64,000 bases of DNA from Piscinibacter sp. (GTDB lineage Bacteria > Pseudomonadota > Gammaproteobacteria > Burkholderiales > Burkholderiaceae_C): assembly GCA_019635485.1 (NCBI GenBank), contig JAHBZL010000014.1:1-64000 (forward strand). Reading direction: 5' to 3'. The translations under genes were made by a program, and so were the position numbers. Shown piece after piece: positions 49,569-56,855 of the stretch. Each line of letters starts with the position of its first letter. Position 1 is the stretch's first letter. The notes under the pieces were generated by a model that worked only from the letters and a program-made list of their open reading frames with translations, did not search any database and was not told the DNA's origin.

Positions 49569-49569
49569 G

Positions 49570-50076
49570 TCAGCTCCGGCCGATCTCGGTCAGGGCCTGT
49601 TGCAGCGCCGCGCGGTCCATCGTCTCCAGGGGCAGCGCCAGCAGTTGCAGCATGCGGTAGCCGATGGCCTGGCGCGTCAGTTCGAACGCACGCCGCTTGC
49701 CGTCGTCGCCGCCCTCGGCGTGGGACGGATCCGGATAGCCCCAATGCACCTTGACCGGCGGGCCGCCCGTGCCGCCGAAGAAGACCGGGCAGGACTCCGC
49801 GGCCGCGCTGTCGCACACGGTGATGACGATGGCCAGCGGCGGCGCGCCGTCCCGGCTGAACTCGTCCCAGCTCTTGCTGCGGCAGCCCCCCGTGTCGACG
49901 CCGGCGTGGCGCAGCGCCTCGATCGCGTACGGATTGACACGGCCGCTCGGCGCGCTGCCTGCGCTGTGCGCCTGCACGTCCCGGCCGAGCCGGCGGGCCC
50001 AGTGGTTGAGCATGCCTTCGCCCAGCACGCTGCGCGCCGAGTTGTGGGTGCAGAGGATCAGCACATGGATCGTCAT
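49570..50076 (-). CDS. arsC: Arsenate reductase, thioredoxin-coupled type
   Basis: Low-molecular-weight phosphatase-fold arsenate reductase, 168 residues, converting As(V) to As(III). The P-loop catalytic cysteine is Cys9 (LCTHNSARS), and the redox cysteines are Cys88 and Cys96 (TVCDSAAAESCP). The general-acid aspartate lies in WGYPDPSH. All three cysteines of the thioredoxin-linked cycle are present. A deleted paralogue lies just upstream (50081-50341) and acr3 directly downstream. Confidence 0.94.
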   Translation of the reverse strand: MTIHVLILCTHNSARSVLGEGMLNHWARRLGRDVQAHSAGSAPSGRVNPYAIEALRHAGVDTGGCRSKSWDEFSRDGAPPLAIVITVCDSAAAESCPVFFGGTGGPPVKVHWGYPDPSHAEGGDDGKRRAFELTRQAIGYRMLQLLALPLETMDRAALQQALTEIGRS

Positions 50077-50080
50077 GGCG

Positions 50081-50341
50081 TCAGCGGTTCCCGATGTTCC
50101 TGATCTCGCGCTGGATCGCCAGGCGGTCCAGGCTGGCCAGCGGCAGCGACAGCATCAGCTCGATGCGCCGCTTCAGCGTCACGAAGGTGTCGAGGAAGGC
50201 CTGGCCGATGGCGGCATCGGGACCTTCCACGGCGGCAGGGTCGGGCACGCCCCAAGGGGCCGTCATCGGCTGCCTCGCGAGGATCGAGCGTGCGGAATTG
50301 CCGGTGCAGATGAACAGGACGTTGCAGGTCTTGTCGGCCAT
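50081..50341 (-). CDS. Internally deleted arsenate reductase homologue
   Basis: An 86-residue intact reading frame that joins the N terminus of an ArsC protein (ADKTCNVLFICTGNSARSILA) directly to its C-terminal third (RQPMTAPWGVPDPAAVEG to LPLASLDRLAIQREI). Against its full-length neighbour the middle segment of roughly 75-80 residues is missing, including both redox cysteines (TVCDxxxxxxCP). The P-loop catalytic cysteine (Cys12) and the DP general-acid loop survive. The junction is in frame near 50272-50280 (around TCGCGA). It has its own ATG and sits between arsR1 and arsC with 4-9 bp gaps. It may be non-functional, or a minimal phosphatase-like binder. I call it a degenerate copy. Confidence 0.8.
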   Translation of the reverse strand: MADKTCNVLFICTGNSARSILARQPMTAPWGVPDPAAVEGPDAAIGQAFLDTFVTLKRRIELMLSLPLASLDRLAIQREIRNIGNR

Positions 50342-50350
50342 CGGATGCTC

Positions 50351-50671
50351 TCAGCAGTGACAGGACGGGTTCTCGAGCTCGCAGGGCCGGCCCTCGCAGC
50401 AGTTCGAGGTCAGGAAGGCGAGCAGCTCGTTCATGCGCTCGAACGAGGCGCGGTAGATCAGGTTGCGGCCGTCGCGCGTCTGGCTCACCAGGCCCGCGAT
50501 CAGCAACTCCTTGAGGTGGAAGGACATGGAGGCCGGCGAGATGCCGAGCTGCTCGCTCAGCACGCCCGGGGTCAGGCCCTCCTGGCCGGCCACCACCAGC
50601 GCACGAAAAGCCTTCAGGCGATGCAGCTGGGACAGCGCACCGAGGGAGCGGGTGGCCAACTCGTCGTCCAT
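50351..50671 (-). CDS. arsR: ArsR-family repressor, first copy
   Basis: Winged-helix metalloregulator, 106 residues. The DNA-binding core is LSEQLGISPASMSFHLKELLIAGLVSQ. Three C-terminal cysteines plus two more (SNCCEGRPC, and PSCHC) form the likely As(III) site, placing it in the group with C-terminal cysteines rather than the ELCVCDL-type. ATG 50671 is taken; a TTG at 50680 is in frame. First gene of the left arm. A degenerate copy of the TGATTCAA operator arm lies in front of it (about 50689-50708). Confidence 0.9.
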   Translation of the reverse strand: MDDELATRSLGALSQLHRLKAFRALVVAGQEGLTPGVLSEQLGISPASMSFHLKELLIAGLVSQTRDGRNLIYRASFERMNELLAFLTSNCCEGRPCELENPSCHC

Positions 50672-50743
50672 GATCTTCAAAGGTTTCGTGAATTATTGGA
50701 TTGAATCATGACAAGGACATGATGGGTGGAAGGGGAGCGGGGC

Positions 50744-50772
50744 TTGCGCACCCCATTTGATTCAAGTATTCT
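50744..50772 (+). promoter_or_regulatory. Right-arm ars promoter
   Basis: -35 TTGCGC (50744-50749), 17-bp spacer, -10 TATTCT (50767-50772). The predicted start is within a base or two of the arsR2 ATG at 50780, so the message may be leaderless. The -10 is contained in the operator palindrome. Confidence 0.5.
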
Positions 50773-50779
50773 TGAATTC
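50757..50779. promoter_or_regulatory. ArsR operator
   Basis: A palindrome with perfect arms TTCAAG-TATT-CTTGAA (50761-50776), extended on both sides by A/T-rich bases (TTGA and TTCA). It covers the -10 and the predicted start of arsR2 and ends at its ATG. Typical for autorepression by ArsR proteins. Confidence 0.65.
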
Positions 50780-51109
50780 ATGGATCGCGAAGCCGTTGTT
50801 CAAGCCCTGTCCGCACTCGCCCACCCGGTCCGGCTGGAGGCGTTCCGGGCGCTCGTCGTCGCCGGTCACGACGGGCTGGCGCAGAAGGCCCTGGCCGAGG
50901 CCGTCGGCGTGGGGCCGACGAACCTCGCCTTCCACCTCAAGGAGCTGGCCGCTGCGGGACTGGTCAGCCAGTCCCAGGCCGGCCGATTCGTCATGTACCG
51001 GGCGGGCTACGACCAGATGAACGCGCTGCTCGCCTATCTCACCGAAAGCTGCTGCGCAGGCCCGGCCAAGGTGCCCTCCTCGCAGACCTCCGACACCTGC
51101 GGGTGCTGA
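50780..51109 (+). CDS. arsR: ArsR-family repressor, second copy
   Basis: Winged-helix metalloregulator, 109 residues, a paralogue of arsR1 (both contain AFRALVVAG and SFHLKEL/AFHLKEL). The C-terminal cysteines are TESCCAGPA and TCGC at the end. Starts at ATG 50780 beside the operator; there is no ribosome-binding site, so a leaderless mRNA is likely. It heads the right arm (flavoprotein and MFS exporter), so the two divergent arms carry their own repressors. Confidence 0.92.
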   Translation: MDREAVVQALSALAHPVRLEAFRALVVAGHDGLAQKALAEAVGVGPTNLAFHLKELAAAGLVSQSQAGRFVMYRAGYDQMNALLAYLTESCCAGPAKVPSSQTSDTCGC

Positions 51110-51145
51110 CCCGCTCCACGCCCGTCATCTTCCTTGGGAACCACC

Positions 51146-52765
51146 ATGCCCACGATCTCACTGCGGCCGGCCCAACCGACCGAGCCGCCAAAGGCCACCC
51201 TCCTGGACCGTCTCCCGGTCGCCGTGCTCGGCGCGGGCCCGGTGGGGTTGGCCGCTGCAGCCCGGCTGGTCGAGCGCGGCATGCCGTTCTTCATCCTGGA
51301 GGCGGCCTCGACCGTCGGCGCCAACCTCGATGACTACGGCCACGTGCGGCTGTTCTCGCCGTGGCGCTACGACATCGACGCGGCGATGGCCAGGCTGCTC
51401 GAGCCGACGGGCTGGCGCGCCCCCGACCCGCAGGCGCTGCCCCTGGCGGGCGAGGTCGTGGCGCGGGTGCTCGCGCCCTTCGCGGCCTTGCCGCAGGTTG
51501 CCGCCGCGCTCCAGCTGGACACCCGAGTGCTGGCGGTCACCCGCGAAGGCTTCGACAAGGTGAAGAGCGCCGGACGCGCGAACGCACCCTTCGTGATCCG
51601 CGCCGAGCACCGCGGCGAGATCGTCGAGTTCAAGGCCCGCGCGGTCATCGATGCCACCGGCACCTGGAACCACCCGAACCCGGTCGGCGCCAGCGGCCTG
51701 CCGGCGATCGGCGAGCGCGGGCTGGCGGAGCGCATCTTCTACGGCATCCCCGACGTCCTCGGCGCGCAGCGCGGCCGCTATGCCGGCAAGCGCACGCTCG
51801 TGGTGGGGGCCGGCCACTCGGCCGCCAACGCGCTGCTCTACCTTGCCGAGCTCGCCGGCCAGGCGCCGGGAACGCAACTGGTGTGGTCGGTGCGCTCGCC
51901 GGCGCTGACGCGCGTGTTCGGCGGCGGCGATGCCGACGCCTTGCCGGCGCGCGGCGCGCTCGGCACGTCGTTGCGCCGGCTGCGGGATTCGGGCGGCCTG
52001 CAGTTCCACGCCGGGCTGCGCATCACGCACATCGACCAGCGCGACGGCCGGCTGAGCGCGCGCGGCGTCGACGCCGAGGGCCGCGAGCAGGCCATCGACG
52101 GCATCGACGAGATCATCTGCGCCACCGGTCAGCGCCCGGACCTCGGACTGACGGGCGAACTGCGGGTGAAGCTCGATCCGTGGCTCGAGTCCAACGAGGC
52201 ACTGGGCCCGCTGATCGATCCGAACCTGCACAGCTGCGGCACGGTGCGCCCGCACGGGCACCGCGAACTCGGCCACCCCGAGCCCGGGCTCTACACGGTG
52301 GGCGTGAAGAGCTACGGCCGCGCGCCGACCTTCCTGATGGCCACCGGCTTCGAGCAGGTGCGCTCGGTGGTCGCAGCGATCGCCGGCGACCTCGCCGCGG
52401 CCGACCGGGTCGAACTCGACCTGCCCGAGACCGGTGTCTGCAGTGCCAGCGGCAGCACGACCGAAGGCCTTGCGGACGCCGCGTGCTGCGGGACGGCGCC
52501 CTCCTCCGCGCTCGCGTCCGCCGCTGCCGCGTCGGGTTGCGGGAACGGCGGCTGCGACACAGCGGCGGAGCCGAAGCCGGCCGCAGCGGTCACGGCCGCG
52601 ACCAAGGCGCCAACTTCTTGCTGCGGCGGGCCGGCGACGGCCAATGCATCGGCCTGCTGCGCCCTGGACGAACAGAAGAAGGCCGAAGGGCAGGCGGGTT
52701 GTGGCTGCGGCACGCCCGCCAGCGCTCCGGCCCCGGCCCGTACCGCCACGAGCGCCTGCTGCTGA
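51146..52765 (+). CDS. FAD-dependent oxidoreductase with cysteine-rich tail
   Basis: A flavoprotein of 539 residues of the FAD/NAD(P)-binding pyridine-nucleotide-disulphide-like group. The FAD Rossmann motif is VLGAGPVGLAAAARL near residue 28, and the second, NAD(P), motif is LVVGAGHSAANALL near residue 215. From about residue 435 the protein changes to a low-complexity Ala/Cys tail with repeated cysteine pairs: ACCG, CGNGGC, SCCGG, ACCAL, CGCG and ACC at the end. Such CC pairs bind As(III). It is often found beside arsenic exporters (ArsO-like), but the catalysed reaction is not known. ATG 51146 has GGGA upstream; a TTG at 51134 is in frame. It overlaps the exporter gene by one base. Confidence 0.88.
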   Translation: MPTISLRPAQPTEPPKATLLDRLPVAVLGAGPVGLAAAARLVERGMPFFILEAASTVGANLDDYGHVRLFSPWRYDIDAAMARLLEPTGWRAPDPQALPLAGEVVARVLAPFAALPQVAAALQLDTRVLAVTREGFDKVKSAGRANAPFVIRAEHRGEIVEFKARAVIDATGTWNHPNPVGASGLPAIGERGLAERIFYGIPDVLGAQRGRYAGKRTLVVGAGHSAANALLYLAELAGQAPGTQLVWSVRSPALTRVFGGGDADALPARGALGTSLRRLRDSGGLQFHAGLRITHIDQRDGRLSARGVDAEGREQAIDGIDEIICATGQRPDLGLTGELRVKLDPWLESNEALGPLIDPNLHSCGTVRPHGHRELGHPEPGLYTVGVKSYGRAPTFLMATGFEQVRSVVAAIAGDLAAADRVELDLPETGVCSASGSTTEGLADAACCGTAPSSALASAAAASGCGNGGCDTAAEPKPAAAVTAATKAPTSCCGGPATANASACCALDEQKKAEGQAGCGCGTPASAPAPARTATSACC

Positions 52766-53970
52766 TGCCGAGCCGCCGCGCCGGCACGGTGGCGCGACTG
52801 GGCACGGCGCAGACGCTCGCCTGGGCGTCCACGTACTACCTGCCGGCGATCCTCGCCGCGCCGATGGCGCGCGACCTCGGCACGTCCGAACCGACCGTGT
52901 TCGCGGCCTTCAGCGCCGCGCTGATCGTCTCGGCGCTGATCGGGCCGAGGGCCGGTGCCGCCATAGACCGGCTCGGCGGGCGGCCGGTACTGATGGCCAC
53001 GAGCGTGCTGTTCGCCGCCGGCCTGTGCGGGCTCGGCCTGTCGCAGGGGCCCGTCGGACTGTTCGCGGCCTGGCTCATGCTCGGCATCGGCATGGGCAGC
53101 GGGCTGTACGAGGCGGCGTTTGCGTCGCTGGTGCGGCTCTACGGCAAGGACGCGCGGACCAGCATCACCGGCATCACGCTGATCGCCGGCTTCGCCAGCA
53201 CCGTGGGTTGGCCACTCTCGACCTACCTCGAGAGCCGGCACGGATGGCGCATCGCCTGCTTCTCCTGGGCCGCGCTGCACCTGGTGCTCGGCCTGCCGCT
53301 CAATGCGCTGCTGCCGAAGGCGGAACACGGCCACCCCGGCGCCGACCCGGCCGCGGCGGCGGCGCCCGAATCGGAAGCCCGACAAGAGCCACCGTCCTGG
53401 CGCGCGATGGCGATCCTCTCGTTCGTGTTCGCGACGACGTGGTTCATCTCGACGGCGATGGCGGCGCACCTGCCGAGGCTGATCCTGGCGACCGGTGCCA
53501 CCGCGGCGACGGCGCTGCTCGTGGGCAGCCTGATCGGCCCGGCCCAGGTGGCGGGCCGGGTGCTGGAGTTCGGATGGCTGCGCCGGGTCCACCCGCTGCT
53601 GTCGGCGCGCCTGGCGGCGGCGCTGCACCCGATCGGCGTGGGCCTGCTGCTCGTCGGCGGTCCGACACTGGCGCCGCTGTTCGGCGTGTTGCACGGCGCC
53701 GGCAACGGCATCCTGACCATCGCCAAGGGCACGTTGCCGCTCGTGCTGTTCGGCAGCAGCGGCTATGGGGCCCGACAGGGCTGGTTGATGGTGCCGGCGC
53801 GGGTGGCGCAGGCGCTGGCGCCGTTCGTCTTCGGCATCGCGCTGGACCGGTTGCAGTCCGGTGCCCTGTGGGTCACCGCGGCGATCGGATCGGCGGCGTT
53901 GCTCGCGCTGCTGGCGCTGCGCGCGCCCGCCGGGGACGGCGCCGCAGCCCCTGTCACCGCCGGCCGCTGA
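52765..53970 (+). CDS. MFS transporter linked to ars genes
   Basis: Major-facilitator transporter, 401 residues, about twelve helices with a central Pro/Ala-rich loop (about residues 180-205). It shows the MFS loop motif (DRLGGRPVLM) between helices 2 and 3. The ATG overlaps the flavoprotein stop by one base (TGATG), so the two are coupled. MFS exporters in ars operons (for example ArsJ or ArsK types) move arsenate-sugar phosphate or organo-arsenicals; I cannot tell which. No glyceraldehyde-phosphate dehydrogenase gene, the usual ArsJ partner, is nearby. The stop lies 28 bp before the convergent molybdenum hydroxylase gene. Confidence 0.87.
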   Translation: MPSRRAGTVARLGTAQTLAWASTYYLPAILAAPMARDLGTSEPTVFAAFSAALIVSALIGPRAGAAIDRLGGRPVLMATSVLFAAGLCGLGLSQGPVGLFAAWLMLGIGMGSGLYEAAFASLVRLYGKDARTSITGITLIAGFASTVGWPLSTYLESRHGWRIACFSWAALHLVLGLPLNALLPKAEHGHPGADPAAAAAPESEARQEPPSWRAMAILSFVFATTWFISTAMAAHLPRLILATGATAATALLVGSLIGPAQVAGRVLEFGWLRRVHPLLSARLAAALHPIGVGLLLVGGPTLAPLFGVLHGAGNGILTIAKGTLPLVLFGSSGYGARQGWLMVPARVAQALAPFVFGIALDRLQSGALWVTAAIGSAALLALLALRAPAGDGAAAPVTAGR

Positions 53971-53998
53971 ACCGGCCTGCGACGTTTGTCCGCCCGGC

Positions 53999-56281
53999 TC
54001 AGACCGTCAGCGGCAGCTCGCGCAGCCGGCGACCCGTCAGCACGAACAGCGCATTGGCCAGCGCCGGCGCGAGCGGCGGCAGGCCTGGCTCGCCGACCCC
54101 GCCGGGCGGCCGCGTGCTCGGCACGAGGTGCGTCTCGATGCGCGGCGTCTCGGCCAGGGTCAGGATCGGATGGTTCGGGAAGTTGGTCTGCTGCACCCGG
54201 CTGGCGACGATGTCGATGCGGCCGTAGAGCGCGGCGGAAAGCGCGAACACGACGGCACTCTCCATCTGCTGCGCCACGATGCCCGGGTTGACGACGGTGC
54301 CGACGTCGGCGGCCACGACGACCCGGCGCACACGCGGCCGGCCGGCGTCGAGGCTGGCCTCGACGACCTGCGCGACGATGCTGCCGAAACACTCGTGCAG
54401 CGCCACGCCGCGCGCCACGCCGGGCGGCCGCGTGCGGCCCCAGCCGGCCTTCTCGGCGGCCAGCGTGAGCACCGCGGCGTGGCGCGGCATGTCCTCCAGC
54501 AGCCCGAGGCGGAAGGCCACCGGATCCTGGTTCGCCTCGGCCGCCAGCTCGTCGATGAAACACTCGCTGAAGAACGCGTTGTGCGAATGGCCGACGGCGC
54601 GCCAGTTGCCGATCGGCACGCCGCTGTGCGTCGCCGCGTGCGCCATGCGCTGATGCGGCACCGCATACGGCAGGTCGAACAGGCCCTCGTCGGCGGTCTT
54701 GTCGGGCAGGTCGACGGGCAGCGCCAGCGCCGGCGCGTTGCGCTCCAGGAAGCGCGGCGTCAGCGCGTCGCCGGCGCTGGTGAAGCGCAGCACCTGCAGG
54801 CGCCCGTCGCGGTCCAGCCCGGCCTGCATCAGCGCGGCGGCGGCCGGCCGGTAGAAGTCGTGCGTCAGGTCCTCCTCGCGCGGCCAGACGAGCTGCACCG
54901 GCGCGCCGCCGCATTCGAGCGCGATGCGCACCGCCTGGCCGATCACGTCGGTCTCGAGGCGGCGCCCGAAGCCGCCGCCGAGGTAGGTCACGTGCAGCGT
55001 GACGCGTTCTTCGGGCACGCCGGCCACGCGCGCGGCCAGGGCGCGCGCGAAGCTCGGCACCTGCGTCGGTGCCCACAGTTCGACGCCGCCGTCGGCGACC
55101 CGCGCGGTGCAGTTCGGCGGCTCCAGCGTCGCGTGGGCCAGGTACGGTGCCTGGTACAGGCGCTCGACGCGGCGCTCGGCCCGTGCCAGCGCATCGTCCG
55201 CATCGCCGCGCGCGGTGAAGGCGAAGCCCTCGTCGGCGAGCGCGGCGGCGCGGGCGCGTTGTGCCAGCGATTCGGCGATCCGCGTGCTGTCCAGCGTGCC
55301 GGCCGGCGGGCCGCGCCACTCGATGTCCAGCGCGTCGGCGCCGCGCCGGGCGTGCCAGGTGCTGCGCCCGACCACCGCGACGGCCGGGGTGGAACCGGCG
55401 AAGGGCATCAGCCGGACCACGCGCGACACGCCCGGCTGGCGCAGCGCCGCGTCGACATCGAAGCGCCCCGGGCTGCCGCCGAGCTGCGGCGCGTGGCGCA
55501 CGACCGCGTACAGCTGGCCGGGCAGGCGCACGTCCAGCCCGAACACCGCCGAACCGTCGACCTTGCGCGGCACGTCCACACGCGGCTGCGTGCGGCCCAG
55601 CAACGACCACTGCTCCGGGCTCTTCAGGCGCACGTCGCCCGGCGGCGTCGCCGCCGCTTCACGGGCCAGCGCGCCGAAGTCCGCCCGCTGCACGGTGCCC
55701 GGGTGGCTCACCACCCCGTCGCGCACTTCCAGCTCGTCGACCGGGAGCTTCCACTGCAGCGAGGCGGCGCCGACCAGGCGCGCGCGCGCCGTCGCCGCGG
55801 CGAGGCGCAGCGGCTCCCAGGCGTCCGCCACGCTGGCGGAGCCGCCGGTCAGGCTCAGGCCGAGCTCGCGTGCCAGCTTCGCGACCACCCAGCGCCCGGC
55901 CAGCACGGTGGCGGTCTCGTGGCCCGGTTCGGCGTCGCGCGGATGCTCCGGCAGGCCACCCAGCAGCGCGGCGACGTTGCCGTACAGCGAATCCGCCCCG
56001 GCGTCCTCGAGGTCGATCTTCGCGAGCCCGATGTCGAGTTCCTCGGCCACCAGCATCGCGAGCGCCGTGTGCACGCCCTGGCCCATCTCGCTGCGGTTCA
56101 TCGCCAGCACGACGCGGCCGGCCGGCGTGATGCGGATCCAGCCGTTCAGCACGATGCGGTCCTGCGCATCGGCCAGCGTGGCGGGCCGGCCGATGCGGCC
56201 GCGCGGCGGCAGCACCCCCCAGCCGACCAGCAGCGCCCCGGCCACGCCCGCCCCGCTGAGCAGCAGGCTGCGTCGTTTCAT
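53999..56281 (-). CDS. Molybdenum hydroxylase large subunit (isoquinoline-oxidoreductase type)
   Basis: Molybdopterin-containing large subunit, 760 residues, of the xanthine dehydrogenase family, resembling isoquinoline 1-oxidoreductase beta (IorB). The N terminus ([20 protein letters not shown]) is a probable Tat signal. Conserved parts are [16 protein letters not shown] (cofactor region), [14 protein letters not shown], and the active-site glutamate in [18 protein letters not shown] near the C terminus (about residue 731). ATGA overlap with the iron-sulphur subunit gene. There is no FAD or cytochrome subunit in the window, so electrons probably go to a separate acceptor. Substrate could be an aldehyde or N-heterocycle. 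Confidence 0.93.
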   Translation of the reverse strand: MKRRSLLLSGAGVAGALLVGWGVLPPRGRIGRPATLADAQDRIVLNGWIRITPAGRVVLAMNRSEMGQGVHTALAMLVAEELDIGLAKIDLEDAGADSLYGNVAALLGGLPEHPRDAEPGHETATVLAGRWVVAKLARELGLSLTGGSASVADAWEPLRLAAATARARLVGAASLQWKLPVDELEVRDGVVSHPGTVQRADFGALAREAAATPPGDVRLKSPEQWSLLGRTQPRVDVPRKVDGSAVFGLDVRLPGQLYAVVRHAPQLGGSPGRFDVDAALRQPGVSRVVRLMPFAGSTPAVAVVGRSTWHARRGADALDIEWRGPPAGTLDSTRIAESLAQRARAAALADEGFAFTARGDADDALARAERRVERLYQAPYLAHATLEPPNCTARVADGGVELWAPTQVPSFARALAARVAGVPEERVTLHVTYLGGGFGRRLETDVIGQAVRIALECGGAPVQLVWPREEDLTHDFYRPAAAALMQAGLDRDGRLQVLRFTSAGDALTPRFLERNAPALALPVDLPDKTADEGLFDLPYAVPHQRMAHAATHSGVPIGNWRAVGHSHNAFFSECFIDELAAEANQDPVAFRLGLLEDMPRHAAVLTLAAEKAGWGRTRPPGVARGVALHECFGSIVAQVVEASLDAGRPRVRRVVVAADVGTVVNPGIVAQQMESAVVFALSAALYGRIDIVASRVQQTNFPNHPILTLAETPRIETHLVPSTRPPGGVGEPGLPPLAPALANALFVLTGRRLRELPLTV

Positions 56282-56757
56282 CGGCGCTTCGCGGCCGCGC
56301 GCAGTTCGTCGGCCGCGGCGTGGATCGCGGCGCGGATGCGCGGGTAGGTGCCGCAGCGGCACAGGTTCGTGATCGCCGCATCGATGTCGGCGTCGGTCGG
56401 GTCCGGCTCACGCTCCAGCAGCGCGGCCGCGGCCATCAGCATGCCGCTCTGGCAGTAGCCGCATTGCGGCACCTGCTCGGCGATCCAGGCCCGCTGCAGC
56501 GGGTGCGGCTGCGCCGCGCTGCCGAGCGCCTCGATCGTGCGCACCGTGCGGCCGGCCACGGCCGACAGCGGCAGCACGCAGCTGCGCTGCGCCTGGCCGT
56601 CCACGTGCACGGTGCAGGCGCCGCAGGCGGCCACGCCGCAGCCGAACTTGGTGCCGGTCAGCTGCAGCACGTCGCGCAACGCCCACAGCAGCGGCATGTC
56701 CGGCGCCACCGCCTCGTCGGGCAGTTCGCGCAGGGAGCCGTTGACGTGGAGCTGCAT
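56278..56757 (-). CDS. Molybdenum hydroxylase [2Fe-2S] subunit
   Basis: Small subunit, 159 residues, with two [2Fe-2S] clusters. The N-terminal plant-ferredoxin-type cluster uses Cys40, 45, 48 and 60 ([17 protein letters not shown]...SC). The C-terminal cluster uses Cys99, 102, 133 and 135 (CGYCQSG, CRCGTY). All eight ligands are present. It has no signal of its own and is likely exported attached to the Tat-targeted large subunit. It carries electrons from the molybdenum centre. Overlap with the large-subunit gene is ATGA. Confidence 0.95.
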   Translation of the reverse strand: MQLHVNGSLRELPDEAVAPDMPLLWALRDVLQLTGTKFGCGVAACGACTVHVDGQAQRSCVLPLSAVAGRTVRTIEALGSAAQPHPLQRAWIAEQVPQCGYCQSGMLMAAAALLEREPDPTDADIDAAITNLCRCGTYPRIRAAIHAAADELRAAAKRR

Positions 56758-56830
56758 GCGGGCGGGTCGCTGGGGCGGGCCCGCATTGTGGGCTCAGATC
56801 GGCCCGGCGCTGTTCCTCGATGTGTCGGCG

Positions 56831-56846
56831 CGGGGCCGAGGCCCCG
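56831..56846 (-). terminator. Hairpin after EAL gene
   Basis: CGGGGC-CGAG-GCCCCG, a 6-bp GC stem with a four-base loop, directly downstream of the GGDEF/EAL gene stop. There is no T-run on the transcript side. Weak terminator candidate; the remaining 98-bp gap shows nothing else. Confidence 0.3.
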
Positions 56847-56855
56847 GCCGCCGCG

